A program made the position numbers and the translations under genes. Below are positions 1 through 10,883 of a DNA stretch of 64,000 bases, piece after piece. The notes under the pieces are model-generated. The model saw only the letters and a list, made by a program, of their open reading frames with translations. It was not told the DNA's origin and did not search any database. The stretch is from Arthrobotrys musiformis (taxonomy: Eukaryota; Ascomycota; Orbiliomycetes; Orbiliales; Orbiliaceae): the NCBI GenBank assembly GCA_036971715.1, contig JAVHJL010000004.1:3038001-3102000 (forward strand), read 5' to 3'. The number at the start of each line of letters is the position of its first letter. Position 1 is the first letter of the stretch.

Positions 1-2723
1 ATGCCAATGCAATGTGGGGTCTTCCTTTTTTCCCTTTCTCCAGGGCCCAACGTACGTATGTGCTGGCTCGAGCCTCCCTGTGAAAGTTACTACTGCTATT
101 CTTCCGTAGATCTGGTTAAAACATGTTCTCCCTGGGATACACCAATGCAGGAATGAAATGTTATCTGATTAAACCCGACGGCGGTGGCAGGTCTGCTGCT
201 ATCCCGTTATGATACTAGCTACTAACTAGCACGAGCAGAGTATTGAGTAGTTACTAACCAGATGCCTCATTGCATTGCATCGATGGAATGCATCATATCA
301 ACCTCCAATCACAAACTTTAAACGGCTTAACCTTTCACAACTAGTTAACTTTGGGACTCGGTCGAGCTGGCCAACTGCGCAGTCAAAAGGCTCGTTCGTG
401 CTGCCTTCTAGATCGTTTCCGACGGCTTCTGGAAGGAGACCAACGGGCCAACATACCAACCTAACACGTTTAACAACCTTATCCCAACTTAACTCTCTGT
501 TGGAAAGTAAAACTGACTAAAACATGCAAGGGCACAACTTGGTCAACTTCCTCTGCCGCACTGATGATATCGAACATCAAAAGGTCGACGGCATAATCTG
601 TCCCTCGATCTTTCGATTGTTTTTGTGGCTAAAGGTATACTAGGCACGGTGCACATGTGACACACAATCAGTGCAATCACAGCTGTCAGATTCCATCGGG
701 AGCAGGCGTCCAGATACCCGTTCTCAGAACAGCCAAACGGATGCCTCCTCCTCCCCGGGTTTTGCATGGATTCGATGGGATAGACCTCCCGAAATCAGCG
801 ACTGCGATCCTCGATTCACCCCCATGCACATGCGCATATGTATGTACGTATACCATATGTATACCATATACTACGCAGGTAATCGAGGGTTGTGGCTTGC
901 TTAAAGCACCTATTTCCAGTGGAGAAATAAAAACGGCACATGTGATTCCCTCCACCCCTCCACCTCTAACCTCCAACTAATGACATCCAATCTCTCTCAT
1001 GCCACTGCAGGTTGTCTGTGCTTGCGTGGTGGTCGACGAGGCTTGCAGCCGCAATATGACAGGATTTATCCATATCCATTGAGATTGCATCGTCCCCATC
1101 TTTCTCCCTCTTTCTTTCCTTTTTTTTTTTTTTGAGCCCCAGCTGCTCTGGCCATGATCAATTTATCAAGATTGGCGAATTAGTAGCATCTACTTTCTGC
1201 CGCCTATAATACCATGTGAATTGTAACTCCTCTACAAAATACTACTAACAAATAGCTTCAACTCTATAATCCAAGCCACCAAAATTATCGCAATTAGGGA
1301 AAAATTATCTAGCGCGGGAGTTTTTTTAATCAACGGAAAAATTCAAGAAAGAGGGGACTCCACTAAATCTGATCGATTGTGATTACATTGACCCTTCGAT
1401 CGTTGCAAGTTTTGAGTCGACTCCTTTCCGCCGCCAGCTGTTTTCGGTCGCTTGGCTGCAGCCGAAGAATACAAGTTGGTTAGGTTAAGTTACAGAACTT
1501 GGTCACGCATTATGCCATCGAAGCGCCATCCTTTTTGTTCGCTCGCTCGCTCTTTCGTTTCGAATATTCATTCGTCGGCCGCGGTGGGACGTTGTTCAAA
1601 ACGACATTGCATTATTGGGACCTACACTACATGTTCAATTGCAATCTCGATCGTTGACCCCCTCGATATATTGGCAGAGATATATCACATCAGGGCAAAC
1701 GGAAAGCCGCATGCCGTCCTGCGGGCGCTGTATCACCGGCCTGTCAAAAAACCAACATTTGTGCTTCGTAGCAGTTCCGTTTTGTACCCCACAAGATAAT
1801 TATAAAGAATATGAATATCAGATTCCCCTCGAGTCGCCCCTGAAGCTTTCTTAGGAAGGTACGGTCTTTTTGCTAATGATACGTGCCCTGCCTGCCGTCT
1901 ACTCCTCGCTCTCCTGATATCGTTTCCTGATGCGATTGAACAAGAACCCTGCAGATTTTGAATTCGTCATAGTCGAAAGATATATCGGTTCGTTCGGTCC
2001 CTTTTTTTTTTCTGGTCGCCGCAATTCAAGGCATCCAACGGAAACATTCACAATCTGATATGAAAGTCTGAGCCCAATCCATGATAAAACCTTAACCGTC
2101 TCGCCGCTAAGGTGGTCAACTAGCACGGCCCAACCGATCGTGGTTACGAATCGCATTCACCACGCGAGAATGATGATATCCCAGGTGCCCAGGGGGCCCT
2201 CCTTAGCTAAACTATAACATCTCATTCTCCACAGTTTGTTAGATCTTAAAGTTTTTGTTCACAAAAAACCGAGTGAACTAGCGGCTGTCCCTGTTAGTTA
2301 ACACTTGAAACAAGAATCGAATTCATCCAACATTTTTTTTAATTTTTGTTTTTTTGTAGAGACGGAAGTTTCCGTCGAGGCATAGACCCCTCTTCTGAAG
2401 AAGAATCCTTCGATGTTCCATGCCCCCCCTCGCCCCCATGCCATGCTTCCCGCGTCGCAATCCACACGTGTCCGCCAAACCCGCACAAGACATTTTGCCC
2501 CTCCCTTGCCCGTTCGAATGTTCCCGGCTGTGTCGACGGCATTTGTAGGTACCATCGAACTGTTACATCGATAAAATGTTTACCAACGACGGACTAGCCT
2601 GTTATCTATCTACTTTACTAATCTTGCAGATAATCCCCCCGAAATAGCTAATAAAGGCACACAAGCAGCAAGGTCGCGATATGTACGCAGGGTACTCAAG
2701 TCAAGTCTACAAATGCCAAAAAA

Positions 2724-2779
2724 AGAGCCATTTATAATTTTACCATCTCACAGAGCCATTTATAATTTTACCATCTCAC
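2724..2779. repeat. Perfect tandem duplication, two 28-base units
   Basis: Bases 2724-2751 and 2752-2779 are identical copies placed head to tail without a spacer. Each unit starts AGAGCCATTTATAA and ends CCATCTCAC. The identity of the copies suggests a recent slippage or template-switch duplication. It lies just before the GA microsatellite and in no recognised gene. Confidence 0.95.
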
Positions 2780-2857
2780 AAACTCTGCAGGAACATGTAC
2801 ATGCACCAAACCTGTCAAAAACGTGCCACGGGCATGCGGCAAAACGACTGGTTTTAG

Positions 2858-2861
<4 letters not shown>

Positions 2862-2937
<76 letters not shown>

Positions 2938-2941
2938 AGAA
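2862..2941. repeat. GA dinucleotide microsatellite
   Basis: An almost uninterrupted run of GA repeats about 70 bases long, becoming GAAA-like at its right end. On the minus strand it reads as CT and creates a false open frame with a long Leu-Ser stretch. It is likely to vary in length between strains. Confidence 0.95.
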
Positions 2942-3830
2942 AATTATTTGCGAAAAGCCGATAACCGGGATATGAAATTCAAGGGAGGGGGGAAAGATTA
3001 ACTGTACGACGATACATCGCATTCGTGCATTTCTGCACCACCATTTATTGTTTTTTATATATAGAATATAAAAATGGATTCGGAGTAGAGTTATTGTAAT
3101 TATAACCAACCCCTTTGCTCGCGCTTCGGACACACAAGATGGAACAAAATGTCGACTTTCGACATCGCAATCCGGCGGCGGCGGGAATATGCAGTATCGC
3201 GGGTTCGTACATAACTCTGGAACTTCCACCCGCCGAGTGGATATTTTAAACCTCGTCCCCCCCAGCAGAGCAGATTTTTCTTCATGTTCCAGCTGTTTCC
3301 GCGGTTTGGATATCTTGTCCTCAGACGTCACAAGAGGAGGTTCTTTCTAAAATTGCAATGTTTGGCATCGATCGTTCTTGACCATTAGATTGGATGGGCG
3401 GTGGTTCTTATTCCCGAACATTCGAATCATAATTAAACAATGATCCGGAAGAATCTTTGGTCAATAACGGGTTTAAGAAGCCATTCGTCGATACATTCGT
3501 CCGACCTGCCCAGCCAGTGCAGTCGATCGAGCCAGATCCGTTGGGGTTGATAATCGACCGGAGCTCCAAGCTAGCAGCTACCCAGCTAAGCAAGCAAGCC
3601 ATTGGAACCATTGCATTGACCCGCTTTCCTGCATCTCGCAGCAACCGTTCCCACGAAGCCGAGGTCGGCCGTTGGGTTCATGTTCCTGCGTAAAACTGAA
3701 CCAGTAATATAATTCCCTTTTGAAAATTGAAGTAAAGTGAAGCGAGCGTGTGTGTGTGAGATGTAATATGGATCGATTGTGCCTGAAGTTCAGAACCATG
3801 GTAGAGGGAACGACCCCGGTAGACACTTTC

Positions 3831-3842
3831 CTTATCGATAAG
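3831..3842. promoter_or_regulatory. Palindromic double GATA site upstream of cia2
   Basis: The 12 bases CTTATCGATAAG form a perfect palindrome with two inverted, overlapping GATA cores, about 195 bases before the cia2 start. Fungal GATA factors, including the iron regulators of the SreA/Sre1 type, bind GATA-containing sites. The palindrome is seen directly; a role in cia2 control is inferred. Confidence 0.35.
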
Positions 3843-4037
3843 AGCTTCCATCCCGGCTCTTCTGCGTTGCTGTCACGCCACAATTTAGCTATTCCCAGCT
3901 TCGATATAAACCCTCCAAAACTTCAAACCTTCAAACCTTCAACCTTCAACCTCATCGCCACTTCCACACCCCTACCAACATCCCCACCAATTCTTCACTA
4001 AACCCTCCAAATCAATCGAGAACAGCAGGAGGGAAAG

Positions 4038-4731
4038 ATGTCAGACATAATAAACGCAAACCCCACAATCCTAAACCCCTCCGACCTCCCCACCCGCCAC
4101 TCCGAATCTCGCAAAAAGCAATCCACATCAGCCCACATCGCCGACAAAATATCCCGTCTACCCCCCTCAAAATCCCTCTCATACGATCCATTCTCATCCG
4201 CCGAGGACTCGGCTTACTCCTCCGGTTCAGCATCGGACCAAGATGACGACGATGAGACCGCAGACGATATCGATGAGCAGGAGATTTATGGTACCCCATC
4301 CCATCCCATCGCCCCAGATACATCATATATAAAGCTAACAACTTATAAAAAAAGACTTGATCTCCACAATCTCAGACCCAGAACACCCCCTCTCCCTCGG
4401 CGAACTCGCCGTCATAAACCTCCCCCACATCCACGTAACCCACACCCCTCCCACACCCCAAAACCTACATCCAATGTCCCACGTCCTCGTCGAAATCACC
4501 CCCACAATAAACCACTGCTCCCTAGCTACCGTCATCGGTCTCGGCGTACGGGTACGGCTGGAACAAGCCCTCCCTCCCCGATTCAGAATCGACGTCAGGA
4601 TCAGAGAAGGCACGCATCAGAGTACTGATCAGGTCAACAAACAACTAAATGATAAAGAACGTGTAGCAGCGGCGTGTGAGAATGAGACCCTGATGGGAGT
4701 ATTGAGTAATATGTTAGCTACTTGTAAATAA
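4038..4731 (+). CDS. cia2: MIP18/FAM96-family cytosolic Fe-S assembly protein Cia2
   Basis: This protein is expected to act in the CIA targeting complex, which places iron-sulfur clusters on cytosolic and nuclear proteins such as DNA polymerases and helicases. I place two exons, 4038-4290 and 4355-4731. The 64-base intron has a GTACCC donor, a GCTAAC branch site and an AAG acceptor. Joining them gives 209 residues and restores the family core EIYDLISTISDPEHPLSLGE at the junction. The first 75 residues are polar and acidic, as in other fungal members. The hallmark PTINHCSLATVIG, with the conserved reactive cysteine, and the later LPPRFRIDV and VNKQLNDKERVAAA are all present. It converges on snu114, with 318 bases between the stops. 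Confidence 0.95.
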
Positions 4732-5049
4732 ACCCTTTCCTGTGTATATTGGTTGATATGGGGGGATAAGTCTGGGTAATTTGCCATTTAGCGGGTTAGA
4801 ATGTATAATGTATAGTATGAACATATTCCAGAAAGACCAAGATCTTTCAATCTACAGCAGTTGCGGAAAGGTTAACCTCTACATATCGAAACCCGAGTGG
4901 TGATTCATGTAACCACCGTTAGAACTATATGGCCTTCAATTCCCATCGGTGATCGTGAATATAAAACATCATATCGTACAGTCTATCAAAACCCGCCACT
5001 GTCCTGAACCCAACCTTCCCATATCAGAGAGAGAGAGAAATGCAAAAGA
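4732..5049. other. Convergent 3' intergenic space, cia2/snu114
   Basis: AT-rich spacer between two converging stop codons that must hold both 3' ends. A short GA run lies near 5025-5040. I see no gene. Confidence 0.6.
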
Positions 5050-8000
5050 CTAATTAAGCAACCCGGATTCCTGCAAGCTCTTCTGCAGCTCCGGCTCCAA
5101 AAACTTGGAAATCGTCACATCCTCACTCAGACCCTTTCTCCGTCTCGTCTTCAACGTAAAATCTCTCGCCAGAGCCTGTGCATTCGCCGGTTCCAATGGA
5201 CGTAGCTTGATCTCCCTGTCCAACGGGTCACCTGGAACGACGCTCCACTTGTCGAAAACGAGGGAGACGAAGGCTTGACCTTGCGTGTGGATCTATAAAG
5301 GAAAAACAAAAAAGTCAGCCACCAGAACTTCAACGTCAATGATTTTAAAGCACACGGAGAACTTACTCTTAGATCTGTCTCAAAACCAAACGAATCGATA
5401 ACAGGAATCAATCCCTTAACAAGGTAAAGAGCTGTACCAATCAATATTAGCCACTTCCCAAAATAAAAATAGATAATAAAGATAAAAACTTACGAGTTCC
5501 AGCAATCGGCCCATCGGTAAGCACATGTCCTCTCCTCTTCGCCAAAACGGTGTAGAGCGGATTGACAGCGTCAATGGGCCCAGTCATATGACAAGAATAC
5601 ATAGGCTCCATCAACCGCGGCGACGCCATCAAGAAAGAAGAGTAACATGCTCTTCTCGCAGTAGGAATAATTTGTCCGCCACCGCGGTAGATAGCTTCCG
5701 AAGCTAGGGAAGCATCCATAAGCTTGAACTTTGTATTCCGAATAGCTATTTACCCATCCGTTAGTTAGTTGCTCACCAGAATCTCGGAGTTTAGAGGGGG
5801 AAACATACGTTCTTCACATAAAGGTCCCTCGCGAGTACCCCACGAGAAACCTTGCTTTATCGAATCCCTCACTGTGTTCAATAACTTTTTATCCACTTCC
5901 GACGGCAGGGTGTCGTCCTGTAAGATATTCGGACTCATCTCCTCCGGTCCGAATGCCCAAATACTTCTGCTGGCGAGTACATCCCACCCGTGGTGCTCCT
6001 CGAAGAACTTTCCAACCTTCCGAATCGGCCACTTGATGCTGACTTTTCCTGTTTCGATGTCCTTGGCCACGTCCTCCTCCAGCGGTTCGGCAACCATGGT
6101 AATCTTGTTCTTCTTATTCGGCGTCATAGCATAGCACTTCAATGCCGACATCTCCACCACCGTCTCGCAGAACCTAGTTACGGGATCCGAGACTTTAAGT
6201 TCCATTTCCGAGTAGAGTCTCCGTAGGTCGTGAAGAACGCAGTCCATATATAACTCTCCCGTCCCTAGGATGATGTGTTCGCCCGACTCCTCAACTTTTG
6301 TGACAACGAGCGGGTAGGACTTGTTGATCCTTCGAAGGCCATCCAACATCTTCGGAAGTTCCGATGGGTTCACAGGTTCCACCGCCACTTTGAACACGGA
6401 TTCTGTGAAATGCTTGATCGGTCTGAAGATATATGCATCGTCCTCCATCTTCGGCGGTACCAAAGTCGCAGTCTTGACAATAGAATTATCAATCCCACCG
6501 AGTAAACACCAGCATCCGGCCGGAATGCCAGACGTGGGGACTTGATACCTCGTTTCGGCCACCCAGACATCCGATATCGTCGCTACCGTCATATCCTCCT
6601 CATCATCTATCGTGTAGCCTTCTCCCAAAACTCGGACCTGATCTCCGGGCTTGACGGTGCCGGACATAACCCTTCCGAAGGCATTGAATCCCGTCGCATC
6701 GGTCGTATTGTACAATTTTGTAATGTGAACCACCAACGGTCCGTTCTGGTCGCAAGTAAGCATCGCATTGGCAACCTCACTGTCCAGCGGTCCTGTATAC
6801 GCCGACTCGACCTTCGCTTTGGCACCTTCAACGGGTGAGGGGACATGTTGGACAATCATATCCACAAATCCCGTCGCCGTCCCAAAGAACTGTTCGCAGA
6901 CAGCCTTCAGCAAATCCTCCGCATCCATTTTATACTGCGCCGGTTTCAACGTAATCCCCAACCCAGCCAGCGTCGCCTTCAAACTCGCCGAGCTCTCACC
7001 TATCGTATGAGCGTAGAGCTTATACAACGGCTCCAGCACAAAATGCACAAACGTCCTCTTGGCTCCCTTTTCCGCCGCCTTTTGCCTCGTGAACTTCCTG
7101 CTCTCCGCTCCGAAATAAATATCACCCCACAACCTTCTCGCGAACCCATCGATATCGACACCGGAGTATGTATCAGCATACATCTTCGCAAAAGACCTGA
7201 GCGAAAAACACCACCCCATCTTCGTCGAAGCGAAACACACATTTCCCTTTTCAGGCGATAACCTCAAATCATCCCTCCCCGGCGCCGCCTCCGCGATGAT
7301 AGTATTAACCTGCTCCACCGTATGCTTCACCTTGAAATACGCATCCGTCGGCGGGATCTTCAACTCCAACATCAACCTATCCATCTTATTCACCACCAAA
7401 ACCAACGGCAACCCCTCGTTCACCGCATACCGCACAATCTGCTCGGTATTAATTATCAACCCCTCCACCACATCAACCACAAGTACCACGCCATCAGCCA
7501 ACCTCAACGACGCCGCGACTTCATCCACAAAGTTAACATGTCCCGGTGTATCGATAATATTCACCAAATGCGACTTCCCCGCCGAACTCTGCAATACCAA
7601 CGACATGGGCGCAGATTTAATCGATACCGCACGTTCGCGTTCGAGCGTATGGACGTCCGTATACCTCAACTGCACCTCCTCACGCCTCCCAATCGCCTTC
7701 TTCTGATCGATAACATGGGTCTCCAAAACCAACATATCCATAAACGCCGTCTTCCCATGGTGTAAATGCCCCGCGACGGCAACATTCCTAACCTGGTCGG
7801 GGAAACTCATCATATCCATCATAAACTCGCGTGAGAAGTGGGTGGTCGGTAACTGTGCTTCTTCCACGATGAATTTTTTGACTTTTATAGGCGCGATGAT
7901 GGGTTCGGTTAGCGGTTGGGCGTCTTCTTCTTCTACCATTGCCTCCACGTCCGCGCCGTAGACTTGTTCCGCGGTGGGGTAGTATTGTTTGTCTTCGTGG

Positions 8001-8327
8001 AGGATTACGGCGTTCGAAGGGCCCGAGTCGACTTCCATTAGTTGCATGTCGTTTGAGGGGGAGTGGGGGGCTGGTTGGTCGTCGTCTGAGGCGGCGTCGA
8101 AGTCGACGTAGGCGTCCGCGCCGGTGTCTTCTTGTGCTGATCCATCGTCTGAGGAACCGGCGTCGCCGATGTAGTTTCCGAATCTGTGAGATAGTAAATT
8201 AGTTCAAGTCTCTTATCCCATAAATAATAAAATACACAATCGGTGGGTTTAAAGGGAATTTTAGGGTGGTAACAAGCTTGATACACCAAGCTCCAGAAGC
8301 TACTTACTCGTCATAAAGGTCATCCAT
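5050..8327 (-). CDS. snu114: U5 snRNP GTPase Snu114 (EFTUD2, EF-2-like)
   Basis: An EF-2-like GTPase of the U5 snRNP that controls spliceosome activation and disassembly through Brr2. There are five exons on the minus strand: 8327-8308, 8183-5809, 5745-5494, 5431-5367 and 5292-5050. Together they give 984 residues, close to the usual 970-1010. The first exon codes for only MDDLYD plus two bases; splicing gives MDDLYDEFGNYIGD, the conserved family N-terminus. GTPase motifs are intact: GHLHHGKT near residues 145-152, DTPGH near 218 and NKMD near 272. The EF-2-like C-terminal half has RGGGQIIPTARR and ends in the TRRRKGLSEDV block. A run of four small exons at the 3' end is notable but every junction is in frame. 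It is the downstream neighbour of the ZIP gene on the same strand. Confidence 0.97.
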
Positions 8328-8943
8328 TGTGAATTAAATAAAGAGCGAGTAAGAGCAGCAATCGAGGAGATATGAGAGGGCCGTGTCTTCGGGAAGAATG
8401 ATCGTACTCTATGACGGCCGATTGCTGCTCGAGAGTTCGAGATGGCGATGGTGAGGTTGAGGTGAGGATGGTGAATCAAGCTGGGATGAGTCGCGCGAAC
8501 TCTGTTGGCCCGAATTTTTGGTGTTCATGTTTAACGCCACACATCGAAGCTGGGCCTCGCGTTGTGGCGGTGGCTGGTACACCACTTTATATATCGACGG
8601 TCTGGCTATGGTATAGGGAGAGCAGTAGCTGTAGGAGATATCACTGGAAACTGATATTAAAGCCTTCTATAACCTCAATCCCAAAAAATGTGTACAGATC
8701 TAGACTATAGTACAGAACTAAATACAAAAACCCATAGACACAAGCGCTTCAATATGCCAGTGCATCTTCATAACCCCATCATCTCATACTCAAAACAGCC
8801 TGCTTGTTCCTTTTTTATCTTTCTCATAATCTAAAACACTAGTAACTTTTCAACTATACACTGCGATAATCCCCCCGCTCTATAAAAAGGCGTCTGAAAG
8901 CAATCAATTGCATGGTAAAAGAAAAGAAGGAGTTCCAAAAAGA
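8328..8943. other. Spacer: snu114 promoter and ZIP 3' end
   Basis: About 0.6 kb between two genes on the same strand. It should contain the ZIP terminator region and the snu114 promoter. No open frame or motif stands out. Confidence 0.6.
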
Positions 8944-10883
8944 TCAAGCAAATGCTCCGATGAATGCCATACCGAATGCTCCTGCAAATACACATAATGA
9001 AGCATGTATCCTCTTCTTGCCCTTTAGTACCTTCCAACTCTCATCAGTCAGGAAGTCTTCGGCGAGAAGTTCAACGAGTCCACTACGATCACAGTGAATC
9101 CAGGGTTAGCTTCGAGTGTAGTCTAGTGAAAATGGAAGCGGGTTGGGGGTGCAGCTTCTTACGCAAATAAAAGTAACCCAGAACTGATAGCGTTCATTAT
9201 CCCAACCATTAACAGCCCAACCTCGCTGGCTGGGTCGTAAAGGGTATGCGTCGCGAGACCAATAGCTTGCCCGATTGGAGTCGTAGTGCCACTGAATACA
9301 CTCTGTTAATATAAAATACCTTCCGGTATATCTTCGAGCACTTTACTTACTATGCTAATGCCATTAACCACGGTTTCATCGATCCCTCCGGAAATATAGT
9401 AATAGTAGATATCCTGGCACCCAACGCCAATCCTTCGAACGTTTCTATACACACCGTCGTCGTCAGTCTATACCCATGCCATCATCTTAAAGAAACGGGC
9501 GACCTTACGGTGGAAGGAAATGGCAATGAGTAGAACAATAAAGTTCGACCCAGTAGCCACACTCAGCGCCATCCCAATGAATACACTATGGAACAGAATC
9601 CCCGCCTCCAGCAGCACCACCTGCAGCAGATTCTTCTTCTGCTGTGCGATTTCCGCCGGCGACATATGTTCGATACCCGGAATATGACCATCGTGTTTCG
9701 GGTTCCTTCGTTTCGCCACACCGTTCGACGAACTACCTTCGTCTTCTGAGTCGGAAAGAATCGTCGAGAGCGCAATCCCATCATCGTCTTGCCTGATAAT
9801 AAACCCCACAAAACATCAGCATCCTCCTCATTCCTTTAACTTTCAAGATAATCTGGCAGTGTAACCCATACTCTGAAGATATCCGGTTCAGCTGCATACT
9901 GATACTCCCGCTCCTAGTCCTCTTGTGCGTCGATTTACCAAGCAGACTACTAGCTGCCTCTCCATTCGTCTGATACTCGGGATCTTCGTCCGGGTGTAGG
10001 TCTGGTCGTAATGCGGGCGACGAAGGCGCATCGGCAACCATCTGTTCGAAGTCCCCGTGACTGTGCGTCGGCGCACCGAAGCCGCTAAATATCATTTCAA
10101 TCGTAACGACGAAGAATACGGCGGCGAGAGCGATGGCGCCGGCCATGGCTGGGTATGTTTCGGTCCAGAATTTGGGAAGACATGGGTCGGTCAGGGAGAT
10201 AAAGGCCGTCGGGAGGAGCTTTTGTAGTCGTTCAATTAGCATTGGTACCTAGAGATAGCCCAAGGTCTCCTCACATGTACAAAAGCTGTCGCCAGCAGCA
10301 CTCCGGTTCCAAAATGCCTTGCTAAGAATCTTCATCGAGAAAAATCCAATTAGCACCCCTCTCAGACTACCACCACCTCCAGGAAAACCATCCACCTACA
10401 AAAAATGATGCGGCACCCTCAACTGCGGCACCCGTCGGACGAGAATCGGAAAACCACAAGCTAATATCGCCCCAATCAGCCATCGAACCTAGACCAACAA
10501 CCACCCATCGAAGAGCTCAATGGTCCATACCCAACGTGCTCAGAGTAAGCACTATTATCAGCGCCAGGACGTGCAGTGGTGTATCATATGAACCCTTAGT
10601 CTTCGTCCCACATTTCGATTGACGTTCGAGGTGTATCGTCGGGTCGTGTGCCGCCCCTGTATTCCGACATCTAATTAACCGAAGCTGCCTACAGCATTAT
10701 CCCGATATTGAAATTCCACATGGCATGAAAGTACCTTCAGCAATCGCCCTTATGACTATAGTTCGCATACGCACAGACATCAGCTCCAAGCTCAAACTAA
10801 CTAACCATCAATCCTCCAAAAAAACAGCCACGAAGAAGAGATTCCGTACCATTGCCAGCATGGGTAGCAACCACGTCCGTCAT
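8944..10883 (-). CDS. ZIP-family zinc/iron permease
   Basis: A membrane metal-uptake transporter of the ZIP (Zrt/Irt) family, probably carrying Zn2+ into the cytosol. Minus-strand exons are 10883-10850 (tentative), 10656-10531, 10460-10400, 10329-10275, 10218-9872, 9792-9509, 9444-9351, 9300-9163 and 9082-8944, giving 425 residues. Visible helices include LHVLALIIVLTLSTL, RHFGTGVLLATAFVHLLPTAF (split here by an intron after the His) and AMAGAIALAAVFFVV. A variable loop carries a short THSHGD metal-binding stretch. The conserved metal-site helices are EAGILFHSVFIG and SFHQTFEGLALG. The C-terminus ends GAFGMAFIGAFA, typical of fungal Zrt proteins. Nine exons is intron-rich for this window. The first exon is the weak point: it has a GTACGG donor and no family motif, so the true start could differ. 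Confidence 0.9.

Larger units (their letters stand above)
1..4037. other. Gene-poor stretch upstream of cia2
   Basis: I see no gene here that I can defend. The open frames are short and overlap on both strands. They have no recognisable domains, and I could not chain them through splice signals. The stretch holds several homopolymer runs (for example T-runs near 1120 and 2008), a 28-base tandem duplication, a long GA microsatellite and, close to cia2, a palindromic GATA-type site. The last few hundred bases should contain the cia2 promoter and leader. Confidence 0.6.

Noticed and set aside
1452..1799. A 115-codon plus-strand frame
   Set aside because: No ATG is needed to explain it, the composition is random-looking and no family motif appears.
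2768..3331. A 187-codon minus-strand frame with a long Leu-Ser run
   Set aside because: The run is only the GA microsatellite read in one frame. The rest has no domain and no supporting splice structure.
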